This document shows, piece by piece, positions 6,801 to 11,391 of a DNA stretch of 11,391 bases. Each line of letters opens with the position of its first letter. The stretch's first letter is position 1. The notes under the pieces are model-generated. The model worked only from the letters and a program-made list of their open reading frames with translations, searched no databases and was not told the DNA's origin. The translations under genes and the position numbers were made by a program. This stretch comes from Muribaculaceae bacterium (GTDB lineage Bacteria; Bacteroidota; Bacteroidia; Bacteroidales; Muribaculaceae), in the NCBI GenBank assembly GCA_029052265.1, contig JAIDJJ010000302.1:1-11391 (forward strand). Reading direction: 5' to 3'.

Positions 6801-8768
6801 TCATTTCTTTACAAAAACCAACTCAGAATCGGAAAGATCCTTATACCCCTTGACTGCGTTGCGGAAATCGGTCCAGTCGGCAGCGTCATAGACTCTTTTG
6901 CCGAGCGACAGGGTGGCATTGATCTTCATTTTGTTATTGTCTGACTTAAGTTCACTGCTGAATGATGCGACATCAGATTGAGTGTCAACCTTTTTTTCAG
7001 CATTCCTCCCTTCTTCCCATGCATATCCAGCAGGAAGGGTCATGGTTTCCTGCAATTCTACCAGACGGGAACAGGAATCCTTAAATCCATACTTGCGGTT
7101 TTCATTGTCAGTATTGACACGAAGGAAAGAACGGACTCCGCTGTAAAGATCAGACAACACAAGCGGGCGGCACATTATCACCCCATCTGCCACTGTAGCA
7201 TAATCCGGGATAATGAATTGCATTGTAAGGGCGATAGGTGCCTTCTCATAGTTTTTGGGATCGTTGGCTTTCCAGCTTATGAGTTTTGCCTGCGGGGAGA
7301 CGCGCAACAACTCCGTCTCAAGCGCACGCTCTACCCTCTCTGCGTAACCTTGCAGGAAGGGACGCCGTATCGCGGCATCAGATTGCCCTTCGGCATACAC
7401 AGTAAACTTCCCTGAGAGTGAGCCGTCGGCATTAAGTTTTGTATCAGCCACTACACGGAAAAGATGGTTTGAAGGATCTGACACTGGAGTCACAAGCAAG
7501 TCGCTACCCTCCGGAAGACCCGGGAGATAGTTCTGCTGCTGCTCGGCACTCGACCATATTTCTCGATTGAAAGGCACCCATGTTGGATCAAGAGGAATAT
7601 ATGTGCCGTCGCTTAGCTTCACCACTGCCACACAATGATTGAAATGGTCGGCAGGTATAGCCTCTATCCTTGAACCCGCCATTGTCATAGCCGGATATGA
7701 TTCGAAGCCAGCCATGCGCAGCATGGATATCAGCAAAGCTGCCTTATCCTTGCAAACTCCTGCGCGATCAGTAAAATTGACCTGAGTGTTGTGGAGGGTG
7801 TAACCTTCACCTTTACCCATCGAAATTCCTGAATAACGCATATTGTCGGCTACCCAATGTGTTAGTGCCGAGATTTTTTCCATTTCCGTCTTTTTCCCTT
7901 TGATAATCTCATTCACCTTTGCCTGCGCCTCAGGTGTAGGATCAAAACTGCCATAATCTTCATTTACCTTATTAAACCACAAGGATTTTTCTTTCCAGTC
8001 GGGAGTGGAAGACATCATAAGCTTTGGCGCCACGTCAAAGCGGTCTACCATATTTGATTCCGCTTCAAAAGGCAGGGCATTGTTTACTGAAAATGTATAT
8101 ACCCTACGGTCGCCGTCAAGTTTCACGGAACTGGCACAATCTCCCTGGAAAAATTCATATTGCACATCTTTCTCCCGGGGCACGCTTACGCGATACACCT
8201 TTCTTACTGTTGGTTCGCTAACCCAGAAAGGCACTATATCATAAAATTCGCCACGCATAGGGGGCACAAACCTCTCCTCATCGGTTTCGCCTGCCGCTGC
8301 AAGAAGAGCGTAGGTGAACCCCTTCTTATTAATCGTGTAATCGATCACATCACCGGGCTGAAGCATTCCTGGCTCCATCATTATCTGACGGGCACCCCAA
8401 TAGATAGCCCTTGCCGGCGCAGCATAATCGCATGCTTTCTTCACATCAAGGTCTGTTACCGTGCCGTCAGGATGATATATCTTCATCTCCGAAAACTCTG
8501 CCGCAGCGGTCAGCGGGTCATAATCGTATTTTACTACACGGTTGGCGAGCGCCCCTTTTTCATTGTTCACCTGAATGACCCGACGGATCACAAATGTTCC
8601 TGAACCAAGTTCGGAAACATTTACACTCGTGCTGTCAAGAAGCACCACGGCAGGACTTTCCGAGAAACCCTTTTCTGTTTTGGCATCTGCCTGAAAAGGT
8701 TTCCAGCTCTGTGCCATCACTACCGGAAGACAGCTCAGTCCCAGAATAAACAGTACTGTTTTTTTCAT
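6801..8768 (-). CDS. Secreted DUF3857 / transglutaminase-like superfamily protein
   Basis: 655 residues from the ATG at 8768. An in-phase ATG at 8792 would add 8 residues ahead of the signal peptide, so the later start is preferred. The signal peptide MKKTVLFILGLSCLPVVMAQ probably cleaves near VMA. A DUF3857 domain (about 50-240; YHPDGTVTDLDV at 98-109) is followed by a transglutaminase-like domain (about 275-400) with an intact papain-type triad. C339 lies in RAGVCKDKA (335-343), H378 in FNHCV (376-380) and D394 in LDPTW (393-397). The C-terminal 250 residues are beta-rich and not recognised. Such proteins are common in Bacteroidota as exported proteins. Some transglutaminase-fold relatives are peptidases rather than cross-linkers, and I cannot tell which applies here. 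It is the first gene of a two-gene operon with the degenerate homologue. Confidence 0.9.
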   Translation of the reverse strand: MKKTVLFILGLSCLPVVMAQSWKPFQADAKTEKGFSESPAVVLLDSTSVNVSELGSGTFVIRRVIQVNNEKGALANRVVKYDYDPLTAAAEFSEMKIYHPDGTVTDLDVKKACDYAAPARAIYWGARQIMMEPGMLQPGDVIDYTINKKGFTYALLAAAGETDEERFVPPMRGEFYDIVPFWVSEPTVRKVYRVSVPREKDVQYEFFQGDCASSVKLDGDRRVYTFSVNNALPFEAESNMVDRFDVAPKLMMSSTPDWKEKSLWFNKVNEDYGSFDPTPEAQAKVNEIIKGKKTEMEKISALTHWVADNMRYSGISMGKGEGYTLHNTQVNFTDRAGVCKDKAALLISMLRMAGFESYPAMTMAGSRIEAIPADHFNHCVAVVKLSDGTYIPLDPTWVPFNREIWSSAEQQQNYLPGLPEGSDLLVTPVSDPSNHLFRVVADTKLNADGSLSGKFTVYAEGQSDAAIRRPFLQGYAERVERALETELLRVSPQAKLISWKANDPKNYEKAPIALTMQFIIPDYATVADGVIMCRPLVLSDLYSGVRSFLRVNTDNENRKYGFKDSCSRLVELQETMTLPAGYAWEEGRNAEKKVDTQSDVASFSSELKSDNNKMKINATLSLGKRVYDAADWTDFRNAVKGYKDLSDSELVFVKK

Positions 8769-8792
8769 ATAGATTGTTGTTAATGTTGTCAA

Positions 8793-8835
8793 GCATTTAA
8801 TTGTTAAATGCCGAATGGCTGATCATCTCAATCAG
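8793..8835 (-). promoter_or_regulatory. Two hairpins in the leader of the transglutaminase-like operon
   Basis: GCATTTAA (8793-8800) and TTAAATGC (8804-8811) form a perfect 8-bp stem with a 3-nt loop, starting 24 nt upstream of the ATG at 8768. CTGAT (8819-8823) and ATCAG (8831-8835) form a second, weaker stem. In the 139-bp gap after GH110 they could be 5'-UTR structures, or the end of the GH110 transcript. No exact TAnnTTTG was found in this gap, so it is unclear whether the operon has its own promoter. Confidence 0.35.
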
Positions 8836-8907
8836 ACCTCCCCTCTTGCGCCACTAAATTAGCAAAATAAATCCATTGATGCAACACATGCGCCCGTACT
8901 CTTTCAT

Positions 8908-10695
8908 TTATTCATCCCCACATTCCGTAATTTCCGGATCCGGCATGTCATTATCTTTAATCACCACATCTGTACACCCGCTAAGATATATATGAGTTTT
9001 GTCGACTCCTGTGACAATATTCCTTTCAAACAGCAACGGTCCCGCACTCTTGGCTCTTAGAACCGGGCGGTCTGCCATCCGGAACCTATTCCCTATTATC
9101 CTTATATTTCTATGCACAGGTTTATCCTTGTCAATTATACTGTTACTCGGGTTTATCCCGATTGTGGCTCCGGAAGGGTTATCGTATGTGTTGTTGTAGC
9201 CGCATTCTATAAATGTATTTCCTGAAATTGTAACATCATTACAAGGTCCCGACTCAAACCAATATTTGGAATCTCCCTCGATAAGTATACCCGACATCCC
9301 GGTTTTGTCAAACGTATTTCCGGTTATGACCACCTTTCTTGGTGTCGTGACAAGAATACCCCTTGTGTCTATCCGGGAAAAATAATTGCCGGATATTTCA
9401 ACTTCCGGAGTCCATGTCAGGTTTTCCACACATATCTCGTCCGCAACAGCATTCTCCGGAACTGCCCGGTCAAATGAAACATCCACAAGACGTTCGTCTA
9501 TACGTTTCACAGACATAACTCTCGCAGTGTCTGTCCTCAACATCGTTGACGGATCCACAAAAGCCACTGAATCCCCATTTCTGAACGCATTGAAACCATA
9601 GCTCTGGTGATGCATGAACCGCAGACGTGCCTTCCTTTTTGAAAGCCTGTCAACTATCCTCAGATTTGTGCCGTGAATATTGATGCCGTCATCCTGTGCC
9701 CCGACAAAACGACAATCCTTCACCTTCACTCTTCCTCCGCACCCCGAGAATTGCATGAAATCATTGGCAGCGGCAAGAAGACGCCCCCGGCTCGGCTCAC
9801 ATATTATGCTGTCGAACATAAGATCACGGGAATATTGGCTCACAAAACCCATGCCATGCATATAATGCATTGTAACTCCTGAAAAATTAATATCCTTGCA
9901 TTCGGTTATGAAAGCCCCCAACTCATCTCTTATGACATCTCTAAGATTGATGGAAGTCCCTTTTTTCGGCATAAAATCATTTGGTGTCTTGAAGCGCAAA
10001 ACGCCGGGAGACAGCTCTTCAACCTGACAATCCCTCAGCACTTTCCAATCTTTGCTGTAAGTATAATACCGCGTATCGGGATCATATGCTATACACTGTA
10101 TCCGAAAACCCACCGTGGAGAACCCTTCTGCCACAAATGCTATCTTTCCGTCGGGCAAGATGTCGTAACCGGTGTCTTGATGAACGGTCACAGTAGTGTA
10201 ACCCTCCACCACATCAGCATAAGTAAACTCGAAACCTCCCGGACGCTCGAAATCTACTGTCAGGTCGCGTACCGTGACCCCCTTGCAGCCATCCAGCACC
10301 AGCGGCGTCATTCTGCCATGCATCATAAGGGTTGCACCCCTTCCTTCAACCGTCACATTTTCAGCCCCTGCAAGATGAATACCTATATGCTTTGTCTTAT
10401 CATGCCATTCATTCTCATCCGTAGTATTTGAAACATAATAGTCGTGCAACGAACAGTCTTCCCGCCAAAGATCATATCGTCCGGGCGGAATGAGAAGAAC
10501 ACTTCCCGGCTTCCGGCTGCATTCTGCCGCAGCCGCTTTGAAGGCGGCTGACATATTCCTATGCGTATCGGGAAGAGCTCCGAAATCTGCGACATTTATC
10601 GTATCGCGCTCAGAACTCAATCCTGGAATACAGATTCCTAAAGCACATACCAACACCACCATTAAGCGCCCCTTGCCATTCTTATCAATATTCAT
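8908..10695 (-). CDS. GH110 alpha-1,3-galactosidase (parallel beta-helix), secreted
   Basis: 595 residues. The family (GlaA/GlaB in Bacteroides) removes terminal alpha-1,3-linked galactose, as on blood-group B antigen, by an inverting mechanism. Some members also cut linear alpha-Gal, and I cannot assign the subtype. A signal sequence spans about 1-28 (basic start, hydrophobic core 11-24). The mature protein opens with DTINVADFGALPDT (31-44), the typical start of pectate-lyase-like beta-helices, followed by PPGRYDLW (70-77). Further family blocks are DFERPGG (148-154), MHYMHGMGFVSQYS (276-289), NDFMQFSGC (311-319) and AQDDGINIHG (333-342). D312, D335 and D336 match the spacing of the catalytic aspartates described for GH110. 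Regular beta-helix coils such as VTISGNTF (488-495) and IRIIGNRF (531-538) continue toward the C-terminus. It is a single gene with its own likely promoter and a tandem repeat upstream. Confidence 0.92.
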   Translation of the reverse strand: MNIDKNGKGRLMVVLVCALGICIPGLSSERDTINVADFGALPDTHRNMSAAFKAAAAECSRKPGSVLLIPPGRYDLWREDCSLHDYYVSNTTDENEWHDKTKHIGIHLAGAENVTVEGRGATLMMHGRMTPLVLDGCKGVTVRDLTVDFERPGGFEFTYADVVEGYTTVTVHQDTGYDILPDGKIAFVAEGFSTVGFRIQCIAYDPDTRYYTYSKDWKVLRDCQVEELSPGVLRFKTPNDFMPKKGTSINLRDVIRDELGAFITECKDINFSGVTMHYMHGMGFVSQYSRDLMFDSIICEPSRGRLLAAANDFMQFSGCGGRVKVKDCRFVGAQDDGINIHGTNLRIVDRLSKRKARLRFMHHQSYGFNAFRNGDSVAFVDPSTMLRTDTARVMSVKRIDERLVDVSFDRAVPENAVADEICVENLTWTPEVEISGNYFSRIDTRGILVTTPRKVVITGNTFDKTGMSGILIEGDSKYWFESGPCNDVTISGNTFIECGYNNTYDNPSGATIGINPSNSIIDKDKPVHRNIRIIGNRFRMADRPVLRAKSAGPLLFERNIVTGVDKTHIYLSGCTDVVIKDNDMPDPEITECGDE

Positions 10696-10804
10696 AAACG
10701 TGTCATTATTAAACGTACCAAGTTATTTTGAAGAATCACTTTTATCACTAATATAGCTGTTCAACGATAAATATTTTAATAAAAATGATTATTCAACTTC
10801 GCTG

Positions 10805-10812
10805 CAAATTTA
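10805..10812 (-). promoter_or_regulatory. -7 promoter element of the GH110 gene
   Basis: On the minus strand TAAATTTG (10812-10805) is an exact TAnnTTTG match. Predicted start is near 10798, giving a leader of about 100 nt. No TTTG lies at the usual -33 spacing (the nearest is only 11 nt away). The promoter looks incomplete, as in genes needing an activator. Confidence 0.5.
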
Positions 10813-10837
10813 ATCTAATCCATCAAAACTATTTAGC

Positions 10838-10872
10838 GGAATAATACATTTTTTGAATGGAATCATACATTT
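10838..10872. promoter_or_regulatory. Tandem direct repeat, 21-bp period, probable activator site for GH110
   Basis: GGAATAATACATTT (10838-10851) and GGAATCATACATTT (10859-10872) match at 13 of 14 positions and are offset by 21 bp, two helical turns. They lie about 40 and 61 bp upstream of the predicted GH110 start, where a class-I/II activator would bind. A partial third copy, GAATAATACA, occurs at 11089-11098. The regulator is not in this window. Confidence 0.5.
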
Positions 10873-11226
10873 CCCTACTACTTGTTTGCATCCACCATTC
10901 AGGTCCACAAAACTTGAAGATGCAATGCAGCAGTGGCTTGCAGCTGAAGGTCCGGTATTCCTTGCGGTAACGACCGATTCGGATGCAGTTTCATTAAGCT
11001 TTTTCAAAAAAACTTATGGACATGGCAAAACCCGGCAATCCGCTCAGTAATTTTCTCCCATCAGGAAGCTGACGCAAAGCATTACAGAGAATAATACAGT
11101 AGCAGTCAGCCAATTGACTCAACCGTTTCAATTTTTTGATACCTTTTTGACTAACATACACATAAAAATTTTAACATCCACTCTAAAAAACATCCCCGGA
11201 AAGACTAAATTTCACCTAAAAATTTG
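10873..11226. other. Gene-free intergenic stretch
   Basis: No gene could be supported here. Overlapping frames of about 65 codons on both strands are open but have no recognisable protein, promoter or start context. A short dyad, AGTCA (11104-11108) with TGACT (11115-11119), and the stray repeat copy at 11089-11098 are the only structure seen. The right half is very A/T-rich, leading into the plus-strand promoter. Confidence 0.4.
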
Positions 11227-11234
11227 TATATTTG
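11227..11234 (+). promoter_or_regulatory. -7 promoter element directing transcription off the right edge
   Basis: TATATTTG (11227-11234) is an exact TAnnTTTG match preceded by A/T-rich sequence. No clear TTTG lies at the usual -33 distance; one sits immediately upstream of the element instead. Predicted start is near 11241, exactly at the first base of a hairpin. A second -7-like match, TACTTTTG, occurs at 11327-11334. Confidence 0.5.
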
Positions 11235-11240
11235 CAGACA

Positions 11241-11273
11241 CGTATCGGACTATCTATCAGAACGCCCGATGCG
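11241..11273 (+). repeat. 8-bp hairpin at the predicted 5' end of the transcript
   Basis: CGTATCGG (11241-11248) pairs with CCGATGCG (11266-11273), all eight positions pairing as RNA with one G-U. The loop is 17 nt. Its start coincides with the predicted transcription start, and its 3' arm contains the ATG of the short frame at 11269. The hairpin could therefore hide that start codon. Confidence 0.4.
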
Positions 11274-11340
11274 CAAAGACTTAAATCTTGCAACCTCAGA
11301 CATATATCTCAGTTTAAGAGTATGTTTACTTTTGGCATAA
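11269..11340 (+). CDS. 23-codon leucine-rich short ORF: leader peptide or interrupted gene start
   Basis: An ATG 28 nt after the predicted transcription start opens a 23-codon frame ending in TAA at 11338-11340. Seven of the 23 residues are leucine, three of them consecutive near the end (LLLA). It has no recognisable homology. Position behind a promoter and hairpin suits a leader peptide. Alternatively, the first 14 or so codons are the start of a longer gene broken by a mobile-element end near 11313-11320. Neither option can be decided from this window. Confidence 0.25.
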   Translation: MRKDLNLATSDIYLSLRVCLLLA

Positions 11341-11370
11341 GTTAAGATTTAGAAAGAGTTTTTGAGGTTG
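11282..11370 (+). other. Interleaved inverted repeats (A-B-A'-B'), possible pseudoknot
   Basis: TAAATCTT (11282-11289) is complementary to AAGATTTA (11344-11351). CAACCTCA (11291-11298) is complementary to TGAGGTTG (11363-11370). The order A-B-A'-B' is that of an H-type pseudoknot, or of two mutually hindering hairpins. A third, shorter pair in the same order is CTCAGT (11308-11313) with ACTGAG (11378-11383). No known RNA family was recognised. Confidence 0.35.
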
Positions 11371-11391
11371 TTTTGAGACTGAGTGAAGGAG

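Noticed and set aside
8908..10695. Pectate lyase or generic beta-helix polysaccharide lyase reading of the GH110 gene
   Set aside because: The N-terminal fold is shared, but the DFERPGG, MHYMHGMG and AQDDGINIHG blocks with Asp spacing 312/335/336 are specific to GH110.
10853..11050. 65-codon plus-strand reading frame in the right intergenic region
   Set aside because: No recognisable homology; the opposite strand is open over nearly the same span; its ATG falls between and overlaps the tandem GH110-upstream repeats; no promoter precedes it.

Overview
The window most likely comes from the chromosome of a gut Bacteroidales bacterium (Bacteroides or Muribaculaceae type). Three things point there. 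Promoter-like sites fit the Bacteroidota -7 consensus TAnnTTTG. Starts lie behind A/T-rich leaders without clear Shine-Dalgarno sequences. Two secreted glycosidases, GH20 and GH110, are of the kind these bacteria use on host glycans. No rRNA, tRNA, CRISPR array or complete insertion sequence was found.

Layout. (1) 1-1017, minus: 339 N-terminal codons of a Schlafen/AlbA_2-type putative DNA-binding protein with a GHKL-ATPase-like C-terminus, cut by the window edge. (2) 1018-1428: a gene-free stretch with the promoter of gene 1 and a cluster of inverted repeats. (3) 1429-3768, minus: a GH20 beta-N-acetylhexosaminidase with a lipoprotein-like signal and a C-terminal F5/8 type C (discoidin-like) module. 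(4) 4040-4939, plus: a YkvA/DUF1232 protein with an unusual N-terminal domain. (5) 4940-5218: a convergent intergenic region with a small terminator, a repetitive pyrimidine/purine dyad and a strong GC-rich hairpin. (6) 6801-8768 and 5219-6793, minus: two secreted DUF3857/transglutaminase-fold proteins 7 bp apart. The first has an intact Cys-His-Asp triad and the second has lost Cys and His. (7) 8908-10695, minus: a GH110 alpha-1,3-galactosidase of parallel beta-helix fold. (8) 10696-11391: no convincing complete gene. It holds the GH110 promoter with a 21-bp-period tandem repeat upstream, then a plus-strand promoter, a 5' hairpin, a 23-codon leucine-rich reading frame and an interleaved set of inverted repeats. 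The end may be a leader region or a gene start interrupted by a mobile element.

How the genes work together. GH110 removes terminal alpha-1,3-galactose (blood-group B or alpha-Gal caps) and GH20 removes beta-linked GlcNAc/GalNAc. Both steps fit trimming of host mucin-type glycans. The genes are more than 5 kb apart, with unrelated genes between them and no SusC/SusD pair, so this is not a classical polysaccharide utilization locus. The DUF3857 pair looks like one operon. The DUF1232 and AlbA_2 genes have no evident link to glycan use.
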